Assembly: GCF_002162355.1 (NCBI RefSeq)
Contig: NZ_CP021434.1
Location: forward strand, 2,791,001 to 2,855,000
Direction: 5' to 3'
DNA length: 64,000 nucleotides
Source: Tumebacillus avium
GTDB lineage: Bacteria > Bacillota > Bacilli > Tumebacillales > Tumebacillaceae
Both the position numbers and the translations under genes were made by a program. Each line of letters opens with the position of its first letter. The first letter of the stretch is position 1. Below, piece after piece: positions 1-8,148 of this stretch. The notes under the pieces are model-generated. The model ran no database searches. It saw only the letters and a program-made list of their open reading frames with translations, and was not told the origin of the DNA.

Positions 1-24
1 CGCCAAACGCCAAGGGGTCTTTTT

Positions 25-2217
25 ATGAAACGAAACGTGATCTTGATGCTACTGCTGTTGTGTTCGCTGCTGCTGCCGGGCACGGTCAGCGCCGCCCCTG
101 ACCAACCCCGCAAGCCCGACAAAAAAGTGGTGATCGTCGTCATCGACGGGCTTTGGCAAGGCGCGATGTCCGCGTCGGCGACCCCCAACCTGACCCGCCT
201 GCAGCAGATCGGGGCGGTTGGCGTGATGAATCACAACACGCTGGGCAGGAAAAACGATGTGAACACCTACCTGACGATCGGGGCCGGATCGAAAGCGAGT
301 GCGCCGCTCGAGTTCGTCCGCGCCTACGGTCTTCAGGAGCAGGTGCGGGAAGAGCAGCGCCCCGTGACGGGCCGTGAGCTGTACCTCCGCCATTTCGGCT
401 ACGAGCCGCAGGGGGAACTGGTCGTGCCGCAGATTCCGCAGATCAGAGCGGCCGCGCAAAACGCGAACTACACGCTTTTGCCGGGACAGCTCGGCGATGC
501 GGTGCATGATCTCGGCGGCAAGACGGCGGTGCTTGGCAACACCGACCACGGCACACAGGCGCATCGCCCGGCCGCCTTGATCGCGATGGACAGCACAGGC
601 AGCGTGGACAAAGGGTCGCTGCACAACGTCTTGATCGCCGACGGGACGCGTCCGTTTGGGGTGCGGACCGATTACAAAGCCCTGCACGAACAGTTTTTGA
701 AAGTCCAAAGTGACGCCGACCTGATCGTGCTGGAGACGGGCGATGCCGGACGGGTGCATGCGATGCGCGACCTGATGACCCATGAGCAGGCGGAACGCGC
801 ATACCGGCAGGCGATCGAGGAAGCGGACGGGCTGATCGGCGATCTCTTGCCGCAGGTCGGCCCCGATCTGCTGCTCGCCGTAGTCTCGCCCGACAACAAC
901 CCGCTGCCCGTCGCGCCTACACTGTCCCCGGTGATCCTCGCGGGCGGGGGGATTCCGCCCGGCAGCCTGCTCACGTCGGGGACGACCAAGCGGGAGGGAC
1001 TGATCGCCAACTATGACCTGGCGCCGACTTTTGTGCAGGCGCTGGGCGGCGACCCGAAGGACTATTCGTTCCTCGGACAGCCGGTCACCGCGCAACCGGT
1101 GCAGGAGTCGGTCGATGCCCAAACACAGCTCGACAGCATCGTGGACAATATGCTTCTGCCCAGCGGCATGCGCCGCCTGCTCGTCCGCCCGTGGCTGAAC
1201 ATCTGGATCGGGGCGGCGGCCTTGATCTTGTTCGGCACGATCTTTCGCCAAGCCTGGCTGCGCTATGTCACCCCGCTGGCGGAGCTCTTGCTGATCTTCC
1301 CTTTGGTCTGGCTGTACGTGCCGCTCCTGAATCCGCAGACCGGGCAGGAGATCACGATGTACACGGCACTGCTCGCGATCGGAGCGTGGGGCGGACTGCA
1401 ACTGATCCGCCAGCCTTTGCAGCGCTTTGGCGTGCTGGCCGGGCTGACCGTCGCCACGCTGCTTGGGGACATGCTGCTCGGTGCGCCGCTGATGAAAGAA
1501 TCGGTGTTCTCCTACGACCCGGTGGTCGGCGCGCGCTACTACGGCATCGGCAATGAGTACATGGGCCTGCTGCTCGGTGCCGCGCTGCTCCTGCTCAACG
1601 CCTTGCTTGCGCTCTATCCGGGCAAAGGGAAGTGGGGCACCTTGCTGCTCTTTTTCGCGATCGTCTGCCTGTTCGCTGCACCGTCGTTTGGCACCAATGC
1701 GGGTGGCGCGATGGCGGCGGCGATCGGCGGGTCGTATGCGTTTTTGCAGGTCTGCAACGTGCGGATGACTTTGAAGAACTGGCTGTGGATCGGCGGCGGG
1801 GCGGTGTTTGGACTGGCGCTGTTGTTCGCTTTGAACTTTGGCGGCGAACAGACGCACATCGGGCGGGCGACGGCGCTCGTCATCGGCGGCAACTTCGGCG
1901 AAGTCTGGCAAATCCTCGAGCGCAAGGTCGAGCTCAACCTGCACCTGCTGCGCGTCTCGGCATGGGGCAAGCTGTTGCTGCTGTTCATTGCCACCTTGCT
2001 CGTGTGGCGCATTCGCGGCAGACGGACGCCCTTTTTGCTGCACAACTTCAAGACGCAGCTCGTCACGGCCGGGGCGGCTTTTCTGGTTAATGACTCCGGC
2101 GTGGTGGCGGCGGCGATCATCCTGCTTTTTGCAGTGGTGCCGCTGCTGAGCATTAGGGAACAGAATTTGGACATACTACCGACTGAACAGGCTCCACAAG
2201 AATGGACTACGAGGTGA
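25..2217 (+). CDS. Secreted/membrane alkaline-phosphatase-superfamily-like protein
   Basis: 730-residue protein. A signal peptide (MKRNVILMLLLLCSLLLPG..., likely cleaved near residue 23) is followed by an extracellular domain of about 360 residues that resembles the alkaline phosphatase/sulfatase fold: a leading IVVIDG strand with a metal-type Asp, a TPNLTRL segment and a later NTDHGT segment. From about residue 385 the protein becomes a string of roughly ten hydrophobic segments containing the motif RYYGIGNEYMG. AAGGGG lies 8 nt before the ATG. The last codons overlap the ribosome site of korA (GAGGTGA includes this stop), so the two genes are probably translationally coupled. Substrate is unknown. 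The fold assignment is by motif only; a phosphate-transferring or hydrolysing enzyme acting at the outer membrane face is an inference. Confidence 0.7.
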   Translation: MKRNVILMLLLLCSLLLPGTVSAAPDQPRKPDKKVVIVVIDGLWQGAMSASATPNLTRLQQIGAVGVMNHNTLGRKNDVNTYLTIGAGSKASAPLEFVRAYGLQEQVREEQRPVTGRELYLRHFGYEPQGELVVPQIPQIRAAAQNANYTLLPGQLGDAVHDLGGKTAVLGNTDHGTQAHRPAALIAMDSTGSVDKGSLHNVLIADGTRPFGVRTDYKALHEQFLKVQSDADLIVLETGDAGRVHAMRDLMTHEQAERAYRQAIEEADGLIGDLLPQVGPDLLLAVVSPDNNPLPVAPTLSPVILAGGGIPPGSLLTSGTTKREGLIANYDLAPTFVQALGGDPKDYSFLGQPVTAQPVQESVDAQTQLDSIVDNMLLPSGMRRLLVRPWLNIWIGAAALILFGTIFRQAWLRYVTPLAELLLIFPLVWLYVPLLNPQTGQEITMYTALLAIGAWGGLQLIRQPLQRFGVLAGLTVATLLGDMLLGAPLMKESVFSYDPVVGARYYGIGNEYMGLLLGAALLLLNALLALYPGKGKWGTLLLFFAIVCLFAAPSFGTNAGGAMAAAIGGSYAFLQVCNVRMTLKNWLWIGGGAVFGLALLFALNFGGEQTHIGRATALVIGGNFGEVWQILERKVELNLHLLRVSAWGKLLLLFIATLLVWRIRGRRTPFLLHNFKTQLVTAGAAFLVNDSGVVAAAIILLFAVVPLLSIREQNLDILPTEQAPQEWTTR

Positions 2218-2222
2218 CATAC

Positions 2223-3953
2223 ATGACGAACGAATTCACCTGGAAAGTGGGCGGAGCTCAAGGCGAAGGGATCGACTCGACAGGCGAGATTTTGTCGACC
2301 GTTCTCACCCGGATGGGGTATTACATATTCGCATACCGCCACTTCATGTCGCTGGTCAAAGGCGGCCACACCAACTACAAAATCAGAGCGAACAACGTGG
2401 AGCAAGTCGACTATCATGGCGACACGCTCGATATTTTGATCGCGTTTGACCAAACGACGATCGACGAAAACGAATACGAGCTGATCGAGGGCGGCATCAT
2501 CCTGCATGACGCGAAATTCGAAGGCCAAGCGAAGCGCACCGACTTGAAAGTCTGCTCGGTGCCGATGTCGCAGATGGCGAAAGACCTCGGCAACGTGATC
2601 ATCAAAAACATGGTCGCAGCCGGCGCTTCCTGCTATGTGCTCGATATCGACCCGGAGAATTTCTACGAGCAGATCGAATCGCAGTTTGGCAAAAAAGGCG
2701 CGGAGCTGGTCGAGCTGAACAAGACCGCGTTTAACAAAGGCTACGACTATGTCAAAGAAAACTATCCCGATGTGCGCCGTCCCGTGCCGCCGGCGACCAA
2801 ACCGGCCTCCCCGCGCCTGTTGATGACCGGCAACGAGACGACCGGCGTTGGCGCTTTGGCTGCCGGCTGCCGCATCCTCGCCGCTTATCCGATCACCCCG
2901 GCGACGGAGATCATGTATTGGCTGCTCGGCAACATGAAAGATTTTGGCGGTAAAGTGCTGCAGGCGGAAGATGAGATCGCAGCCTGCATCATGGCGATCG
3001 GCGCGAACTATGCGGGCGTGCGCTCGATGACCTCGACCTCCGGCCCCGGCCTCTCGCTGATGATGGAAGCGATCGGCATGGCGGGGATCTCCGAGACGCC
3101 GCTCGTCATCGTCGACGTGCAGCGCGGCGGTCCGTCGACCGGCCTGCCGACCAAGCCGGAGCAGTCCGACTTGAACGGCGCGCTCTGGGGCTCGCACGGC
3201 GAGATTCCGCGCGTCGTGCTGGCGCCGACGTCGATCGAAGACTGCTACTACCAGACGTTTAACGCGTTCAACATCGCGGAGAAATACCAGTGCGTGGTCA
3301 TCGTGCTGAGCGACCTGTTCATCGGCATGAACAAGATGACTTTGTCGGACATCGACGTGACCCGCTTTGCGGTCGACCGCGGCGAAATTGTGTCGCAAGA
3401 GACGCTTGATCAGTTGGAAAAAGGCGCTTTTAAACGCTATGCGATCACCGATTCCGGCATCTCGCCGCGCTCGTTCCCGGGCATGAAAAACGGCCGTTAC
3501 TGCGCTTTGACCAACGAGCATGAAGAGACCGGCCTGGAGATCGAAGATGTGCCGATGCGCGAGGCGCAGATGAACAAGCGCTTTGGCAAGATGGCGCCGC
3601 TGGAGCGTGAAGTGAACGAGTGGGGTGTGGAATACACCGGCCCGGATGCGCCGGATGTGCTGATCATCGGCTTTGGCTCGACCAAAGCGCAGATCTCCGA
3701 AGCGGTGAAAACGATGGAAGGCCAGTCGGTCGGCCATCTGCAGTTGCGCTGCATGATGCCGTTCCCGAAAGATGCGGTCAGATCGCGCATCGAGTCGGCG
3801 AAGCGCGTCGTGATCATCGACCACAACTATACCGGCCAGTTGACCGGGCTGATCCAGCGCGAGATCGGCTTCCATGACAAGACGGAAACCTTGAAGAAAT
3901 ACAACGGCAATCCGTTTACCGTAGGCGAAATTGTTTCCTATGTGAAGGGGTGA
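2223..3953 (+). CDS. korA: 2-oxoacid:ferredoxin oxidoreductase, subunit alpha (copy 1)
   Basis: 576-residue KorA-type subunit in which the gamma domain is fused in front of the alpha domain, as in Bacillus and mycobacterial enzymes. The gamma domain opens with WKVGGAQGEGIDSTG. The alpha (pyrimidine-binding) domain starts near residue 200 and carries AAYPITPATEIMYWL and SGPGLSLMMEAIGMAG. With KorB it oxidatively decarboxylates a 2-oxoacid such as 2-oxoglutarate to an acyl-CoA while reducing ferredoxin. The ATG at 2223 is chosen because GAGGTGA sits 5 nt upstream; an in-frame ATG at 2202 has no good ribosome site. korB follows after 7 nt. It is the first of three paralogous pairs in the window. 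Family certain; substrate (2-oxoglutarate, pyruvate or another) not readable from sequence. Confidence 0.93.
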   Translation: MTNEFTWKVGGAQGEGIDSTGEILSTVLTRMGYYIFAYRHFMSLVKGGHTNYKIRANNVEQVDYHGDTLDILIAFDQTTIDENEYELIEGGIILHDAKFEGQAKRTDLKVCSVPMSQMAKDLGNVIIKNMVAAGASCYVLDIDPENFYEQIESQFGKKGAELVELNKTAFNKGYDYVKENYPDVRRPVPPATKPASPRLLMTGNETTGVGALAAGCRILAAYPITPATEIMYWLLGNMKDFGGKVLQAEDEIAACIMAIGANYAGVRSMTSTSGPGLSLMMEAIGMAGISETPLVIVDVQRGGPSTGLPTKPEQSDLNGALWGSHGEIPRVVLAPTSIEDCYYQTFNAFNIAEKYQCVVIVLSDLFIGMNKMTLSDIDVTRFAVDRGEIVSQETLDQLEKGAFKRYAITDSGISPRSFPGMKNGRYCALTNEHEETGLEIEDVPMREAQMNKRFGKMAPLEREVNEWGVEYTGPDAPDVLIIGFGSTKAQISEAVKTMEGQSVGHLQLRCMMPFPKDAVRSRIESAKRVVIIDHNYTGQLTGLIQREIGFHDKTETLKKYNGNPFTVGEIVSYVKG

Positions 3954-3960
3954 GCGAACA

Positions 3961-4821
3961 ATGGCGACTTTAGCAGATTTCAGGTATGAGAAAGCGACCT
4001 GGTGCCCGGGCTGCGGCGACTTCACCGTGCTGGCATCCCTGCAGCAGGCATGTGTCAAAATGGGTCTGGAGCCGGAAGACGTCTGCTGCGTATCGGGCAT
4101 CGGCTGCTCGGGCAAGATCTCGCAGCACTTTGGCTCTTACGGGTTCCACACGCTGCACGGGCGTTCGCTCCCGACGGCGCAAGGCATCAAGATGGCCAAC
4201 CAGGAGCTGACCGTCATCGCAGCGGGCGGCGACGGTGACGGCTACGGGATCGGCATGGGGCATTTCATCCACGCCTGCCGCCGCAATGTCGACATCACCT
4301 ATGTGGTCATGGACAACCACATCTACGGCTTGACCACCGGCCAGTCTTCGCCGACATCGAAAAAAGGCTTCAAGACGAAAACCACTCCGGCCGGCGTGGC
4401 CGAAGAGCCGGTCAAGCCGCTGGAACTGGCGATGACCGCAGGCGCTTCGTTTGTGGCGCAGGCGTTCTCCGGCGACTTGAAGCAGATGACCAACATTTTG
4501 GTCGAAGCGATGCAGCACAAAGGCTTCTCGCTGGTCAACATCTTCTCGCCGTGCGTGACGTTCAACCGCGTCAACACGTATGAGTGGTTCAAAGAGCACA
4601 TCGTCAATTTTGACGAGATGGACTATGACCGCTCCGACAAATACGAAGCGATGCGCCGCGTGCACGAAGCGGAAGGCGTCTGCACCGGGATCATCTACAA
4701 AGAAGACCGCCCGGCGTTCCACGAAGTGGTGCTCGGCGCGACTGAGCATGGCACCGTCCGTGAAAAACTGGAGCTGTCGCATGAGCAGATGTCTTCGCTG
4801 CTCAACCAGTTCCGCCGTTAA
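3961..4821 (+). CDS. korB: 2-oxoacid:ferredoxin oxidoreductase, subunit beta (copy 1)
   Basis: 286-residue thiamine-diphosphate-binding beta subunit. The N-terminal WCPGCGDF gives Cys15 and Cys18, followed by GIGCSGK (Cys49) and a later SPCVTFN cysteine; these match the [4Fe-4S] ligands of the family. The ThDP/Mg motif is GGDGDGYGIGMGHF. Full length for the family. It starts 7 nt after korA with GGGGTGAGC as ribosome site and ends before a strong terminator shared with the convergent peptidase gene. Function is to bind ThDP, attack the 2-oxoacid and pass electrons through the cluster to ferredoxin. Confidence 0.93.
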   Translation: MATLADFRYEKATWCPGCGDFTVLASLQQACVKMGLEPEDVCCVSGIGCSGKISQHFGSYGFHTLHGRSLPTAQGIKMANQELTVIAAGGDGDGYGIGMGHFIHACRRNVDITYVVMDNHIYGLTTGQSSPTSKKGFKTKTTPAGVAEEPVKPLELAMTAGASFVAQAFSGDLKQMTNILVEAMQHKGFSLVNIFSPCVTFNRVNTYEWFKEHIVNFDEMDYDRSDKYEAMRRVHEAEGVCTGIIYKEDRPAFHEVVLGATEHGTVREKLELSHEQMSSLLNQFRR

Positions 4822-4833
4822 GTCGTTACGCAG

Positions 4834-4863
4834 AAAAAGACCACCCGTGAGGGTGGTCTTTTT
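4834..4863. terminator. Bidirectional intrinsic terminator after korB
   Basis: AAAAAGACCACCC and GGGTGGTCTTTTT form a perfect stem around a GTGA loop. It lies between the convergent korB and the first C39-like peptidase gene and has A- and T-tracts on both sides, so it can stop both. Confidence 0.92.
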
Positions 4864-4871
4864 GCTGTGTA

Positions 4872-5453
4872 TTAGTTGGTGATGGTGTAAACGCCGTAGC
4901 CGGTGAAGGAAGAGTAGGAGTAGGAACCGGTCGAGTAGTTCGGATCGTTCACGTAGAACGTGGTGCCGCCGTTGTGGCCGGTCAAGAGCACCCAGTGCGA
5001 GCCGCCGCGAACTTGGCCGATGATCGCCTTGTTGCCGTTGTTCAGGTAGGTGCGCAGGGTAGAAGCTGCGATCGAATCATAGCCGTAGTAGCGGCCTTGG
5101 AAAGAGATGCGGTTGTTCAGGTTCTCCAGTGCGCCCCACACCAGCAGGTTGCCGGAGTAGCCGCCGTGGTTTTTCAGCCAGGTGTTCAGACGGCCCGGTT
5201 GTGCCGGATCGCCTGCGATCTGGATGCCTTTGTGACGCAGCGCCATCGCGACGGAAGTCACGGTGCAGCCTGCTTGAGCCAGCGTTGCGCCTCCGCCCAT
5301 CAGGTTGTCGCCCCACGGGGATTCATATTGCTTAAACATCGGTGCGTTAAAGGCAGCTTCTGCTGTCTGCGGAGCTACGAGGCCCGGCGTGACAACCGTT
5401 GCGGTCAGAACCGCTGCCGACAATGCCAGGGAAGTGATCAACTTTTTAAACAT
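4872..5453 (-). CDS. Secreted C39-like (papain-fold) cysteine peptidase, paralogue A
   Basis: 193-residue exported protein. Signal peptide MFKKLITSLALSAAV... ends near AEAA (about residue 34). The mature part has the layout of the C39_2-like papain fold: Gln42 in KQYESPWG, catalytic-type Cys63 in AGCTVTSVAMAL, His153 in GSHWVLLTG and Asp170 in VNDPNY. AGGAGG lies 9 nt before the ATG. It is one of three neighbouring copies, closely similar in sequence, each with its own promoter. Peptidase or transglutaminase-like amide chemistry outside the cell is inferred; target (cell wall, peptide or protein) unknown. Confidence 0.8.
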   Translation of the reverse strand: MFKKLITSLALSAAVLTATVVTPGLVAPQTAEAAFNAPMFKQYESPWGDNLMGGGATLAQAGCTVTSVAMALRHKGIQIAGDPAQPGRLNTWLKNHGGYSGNLLVWGALENLNNRISFQGRYYGYDSIAASTLRTYLNNGNKAIIGQVRGGSHWVLLTGHNGGTTFYVNDPNYSTGSYSYSSFTGYGVYTITN

Positions 5454-5498
5454 AGGTAGTTACCTCCTAATTGGAATTATATTTTTAATGGTTTCTGT

Positions 5499-5532
5499 TG
5501 ATAGACTATCACGAATTAATAATGCGAGTCAA
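5499..5532 (-). promoter_or_regulatory. Promoter with overlapping palindrome for peptidase A
   Basis: On the minus strand TTGACT (5532-5527), a 16-nt spacer and GATAGT (5510-5505) form a plausible sigma-A promoter. The -10 overlaps the palindrome TGATAGACTATCA (5499-5511), which recurs at the same place before paralogue B. Confidence 0.5.
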
Positions 5533-5553
5533 TAAATAATATGTAAAAAAATA

Positions 5554-5588
5554 AAAGAGAGCGTACTTCCACAGAAGCCCGCTCTCTT
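5554..5588 (-). terminator. Terminator after peptidase B
   Basis: AAGAGAGCG and CGCTCTCTT arms with an imperfect middle; on the minus strand it is followed by a T-rich run. It closes the transcript of the 5605-6183 gene. Confidence 0.75.
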
Positions 5589-5604
5589 CGGCCAATGGCG
5601 ACAC

Positions 5605-6183
5605 TTAGTTGATGGTGTAGATGCCGTAGCCGGTGATCGAGGAGTAGGAGTACGACGTGGTGCTGTAGCCCGGGTCGTTCACGTAGAACGTGGTGCCGCC
5701 GTTGTGGCCGGTCAGGAGCACCCAGTGCGAGCCGGAGCGGACTTGCGCGATGACCGCTTTGTTGCCTGCGTCGAGGTAGGAGCGCAGGGTGGAAGCAGCT
5801 ACCGACGTGCCGCCGTAGTAACGGCCTTGGAAGGAGATGCGGGAGGACAGTTTCGGAACTGCGCCCCACACGAGCAGGTTGCCGGAGTAGCCGCCGTTCG
5901 ATTTCAGCCAGGAGTTCAGGTTGCCCGGGTCGGCAGATGCGCCGCTAACGAGGATGCCTTTGTGGCGAAGCGCCATCGCCACAGAGGTGACGGTGCAGCC
6001 GGATTCGGACATCGTGTCACCGCCGCCCATCAGGTCATCGCCCCACGGGGAGGAGTATTGCTTGAACAGCGGCGCGGAGAAGGAAGCTTCCGCCGTTTGC
6101 GGAGCTACCAGCGCCGGAGTGACAACAGCAGCAGTCATAACAGCGGCAGACAATGCGATAGATGTGATCAATTTTTTAAACAT
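5605..6183 (-). CDS. Secreted C39-like cysteine peptidase, paralogue B
   Basis: 192-residue paralogue of the preceding peptidase. It has the same signal peptide pattern (MFKKLITSIALSAAVMTAAV...) and the same catalytic layout: KQYSSPWGDD, SGCTVTSVAMAL cysteine, GSHWVLLTGHNGG histidine and VNDPGY aspartate. It is closer to paralogue C than to A over the TMSESGC and LVWGAVPKLSSRI stretches, suggesting B/C is the more recent duplication. AGGAGG is 9 nt before the ATG. Secretion is clear; substrate is not. Confidence 0.8.
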   Translation of the reverse strand: MFKKLITSIALSAAVMTAAVVTPALVAPQTAEASFSAPLFKQYSSPWGDDLMGGGDTMSESGCTVTSVAMALRHKGILVSGASADPGNLNSWLKSNGGYSGNLLVWGAVPKLSSRISFQGRYYGGTSVAASTLRSYLDAGNKAVIAQVRSGSHWVLLTGHNGGTTFYVNDPGYSTTSYSYSSITGYGIYTIN

Positions 6184-6228
6184 AATTATGAACCTCCTAA
6201 AGAAAAATATGATTTTGGAACGTTCCGC

Positions 6229-6262
6229 TGATAGACTATCATGAATGAATAATCCTAGTCAA
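6229..6262 (-). promoter_or_regulatory. Promoter with overlapping palindrome for peptidase B
   Basis: Minus-strand TTGACT (6262-6257), 16-nt spacer, GATAGT (6240-6235). The palindrome TGATAGACTATCA at 6229-6241 overlaps the -10 exactly as in paralogue A. Confidence 0.5.
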
Positions 6263-6320
6263 TAAGAGAAAAATAAAATATGTAAACATAATATTGTTAT
6301 ATTATGTGACAAATATAAAA

Positions 6321-6350
6321 TAAGGCGAGCTTCCGAAGAAGCCCGCCTTA
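6321..6350 (-). terminator. Terminator after peptidase C
   Basis: TAAGGCG-GCTTC and GAAG-CGCCTTA arms around a short loop, followed on the minus strand by T-rich sequence. It ends the 6369-6947 transcript. Confidence 0.75.
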
Positions 6351-6368
6351 TACTGGTTGAAGCTGGAA

Positions 6369-6947
6369 TTAGTTGATGGTGTAAACGCCGTAGCCGACGA
6401 TGTCGGAGTAGTTGTAAGTGGTTTGGGAGTAGCCCGGATCGTTGACGTTAAATACGGTGCCGCCGTTGTGGCCGGTCAGCAGTACCCAGTGGCCGCCGGA
6501 GCGAACGTTTGCGATGATCGCCTTGTTGCCTGCATCGAGGTAGGTGCGCAGGGTGGAAGCTGCGATCGAAGTGCCGGACGTGTAACGGCCTTGGAAGGTG
6601 ATGCGGGAGGACAGCTTCGGAACCGCGCCCCAAACGAGCAAGTTGCCGGAGTAGCCGCCGTTCGATTTCAGCCAGGAGTTCAGGTTGCCCGGATCAGCAG
6701 CGAGGCCGGATACGGTGATGCCTTTGTGACGCAGCGCCATCGCGACAGAAGTGACGGTGCAGCCGGACTCGGACATGGTATTGCCGCCGCCCATCAGGTC
6801 ATCGCCCCACGGGGAGGAGTATTGCTTGAACAGCGGTGCGGAGAAAGCAGCTTCCGCCGTTTGCGGAGCCACCAGCGCCGGGGTAACAACAGTTGCGGTC
6901 ATAACAGCAGCAGACAACGCGATCGAAGTAATCATTTTCTTGAACAT
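6369..6947 (-). CDS. Secreted C39-like cysteine peptidase, paralogue C
   Basis: Third member of the tandem family, 192 residues from the MFKK start. An in-frame ATG two codons earlier (6953) is also possible; MFKK is preferred because both paralogues start there, at the same distance from AGGAGG. Signal peptide, KQYSSPWGDD, SGCTVTSVAMAL, GGHWVLLTGHNGG and VNDPGY are all kept, so the catalytic triad is intact. The divergent part is the YTSGTS and YNYSDIVG region, which may set specificity. Confidence 0.8.
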   Translation of the reverse strand: MFKKMITSIALSAAVMTATVVTPALVAPQTAEAAFSAPLFKQYSSPWGDDLMGGGNTMSESGCTVTSVAMALRHKGITVSGLAADPGNLNSWLKSNGGYSGNLLVWGAVPKLSSRITFQGRYTSGTSIAASTLRTYLDAGNKAIIANVRSGGHWVLLTGHNGGTVFNVNDPGYSQTTYNYSDIVGYGVYTIN

Positions 6948-7002
6948 TTTCATTTAACCTCCAAAAAAATAGTTATATAGTGAGTTCATCTCTTAATTGG
7001 AG

Positions 7003-7030
7003 AGTATCATGAATGCTAGATTGCTGTCAA
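7003..7030 (-). promoter_or_regulatory. Promoter of peptidase C
   Basis: Minus-strand TTGACA (7030-7025), 16-nt spacer, GATACT (7008-7003): same architecture as the other two copies, but the palindrome over the -10 is broken (GATACTCTCC). The rest of the AT-rich gap 6954-7158 shows no further gene. Confidence 0.5.
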
Positions 7031-7133
7031 TAAATACGATTATATTTTACTAGATTTTCATAATAGAAAAAGTTACACTGGATACAATTTGATAATTTTA
7101 TATAAATATTTAGTTTTATTATATAAAATACAA

Positions 7134-7155
7134 AAACCGCCCAAGTGAGCGGTTT
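7134..7155 (-). terminator. Terminator after LysR gene
   Basis: AAACCGC and GCGGTTT arms around an 8-nt loop immediately after the LysR stop on the minus strand, followed by a T-rich run (TTTTTG...). Confidence 0.65.
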
Positions 7156-7158
7156 CAT

Positions 7159-8025
7159 CTAATAATGTTCGACGATCCAGGTCAAAAATTGTTGGAAGTC
7201 CTCATCTTTTGCTTTGTGTTTCGGATAGGCGATCAGCGTCGGACGGGCCAAAGCCCCTTCGGCGATATCGTGAGCCGTAAGCAATCCGGCTGCTGTTTCT
7301 TCGCGGATCACCCGTTCCGGGAGCATCGCAACGCCGAGATTTTGGATCACCATCTGTTTGACGGCGCTGAAGGAGTCCAGTTCCATGATCACATTCGGGA
7401 ACACGCCGCGTTCCAGCAAAAAGCGGTCGACACGCTGGCGAAACGGTGCGGAGGAATCGCCAAACATGATCATCTCCTGCGCGCCCCAGTCGGCAAATCC
7501 GCTGAATGTGCGGCCCCAGCGATGCTCGGACGAGACGATCAGCACGATCCGGTCGCTGGGCAGGTCGAGCTGCAACAGCTGCGGATGATAGACTTCGCTG
7601 CCGAGCACCGCCAGGTCGGCCATCCCGGTCAACAGCGCGGTGATCGATTCTTCATACAGCGTCGATTTGACATAGCAGCGCAGGTCGGGGTGGTTTTTGC
7701 GGTATTCGCCGAGCAGCCGGGGCAACTCGTAGGAAGCAAACGCTTTGCCGGCGGCGATGGTCAGCGGTTTGCGCGCCGAGGTGTCCTGGGTAAAAGAGCG
7801 GATCTGCTCGACGATGCCGGTGGCGACCGGGACGAAGCTCCGGCCTTCGGGTGTCAGCGTGACGCCGTTGGCGGTGCGGACAAACAAGCTGACATTGAGC
7901 TGCTTTTCTAACTGTTTCAAACGGTGCGTGACGGTCGACTGCGCTAAAAACAGCGTTTCGGCCGCCTTGTTGATCGAGCCAAAGCGGGCGATCATCAGAA
8001 ACATTTCAAGATTCTCAAGATTCAC
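7159..8025 (-). CDS. LysR-family transcriptional regulator
   Basis: 288 residues with an N-terminal winged helix-turn-helix (MNLENLEMFLMIARFGSINKAAETLFLAQSTVTHRLKQLEKQL) and a LysR substrate-binding domain from about residue 90. It is divergent from an MFS exporter starting 123 bp away. By the usual LysR logic it probably senses a small molecule and controls that transporter and itself. The effector cannot be deduced. Confidence 0.88.
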   Translation of the reverse strand: MNLENLEMFLMIARFGSINKAAETLFLAQSTVTHRLKQLEKQLNVSLFVRTANGVTLTPEGRSFVPVATGIVEQIRSFTQDTSARKPLTIAAGKAFASYELPRLLGEYRKNHPDLRCYVKSTLYEESITALLTGMADLAVLGSEVYHPQLLQLDLPSDRIVLIVSSEHRWGRTFSGFADWGAQEMIMFGDSSAPFRQRVDRFLLERGVFPNVIMELDSFSAVKQMVIQNLGVAMLPERVIREETAAGLLTAHDIAEGALARPTLIAYPKHKAKDEDFQQFLTWIVEHY

Positions 8026-8055
8026 GGGACAGGATCACCTTTACTTATCGAAATT

Positions 8056-8085
8056 TTGAATCACTCCTTATCAGTATTCTATAAC
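8056..8085 (+). promoter_or_regulatory. Candidate promoter of the MFS gene
   Basis: TTGAAT (8056-8061), 18-nt spacer and TATAAC (8080-8085) in the LysR/MFS divergent gap. A LysR operator is expected here but was not identified with certainty. Confidence 0.45.
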
Positions 8086-8148
8086 ACAGCACCTAAAAAG
8101 TGGAGTACGATACAAAACAAGAGGGAAAGTCAACGGGAGGGAATCATC

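Noticed and set aside
1614..4115. 833-residue minus-strand ORF
   Set aside because: Antisense shadow of korA and the membrane gene; His/Arg-rich with no ribosome site or known motif.
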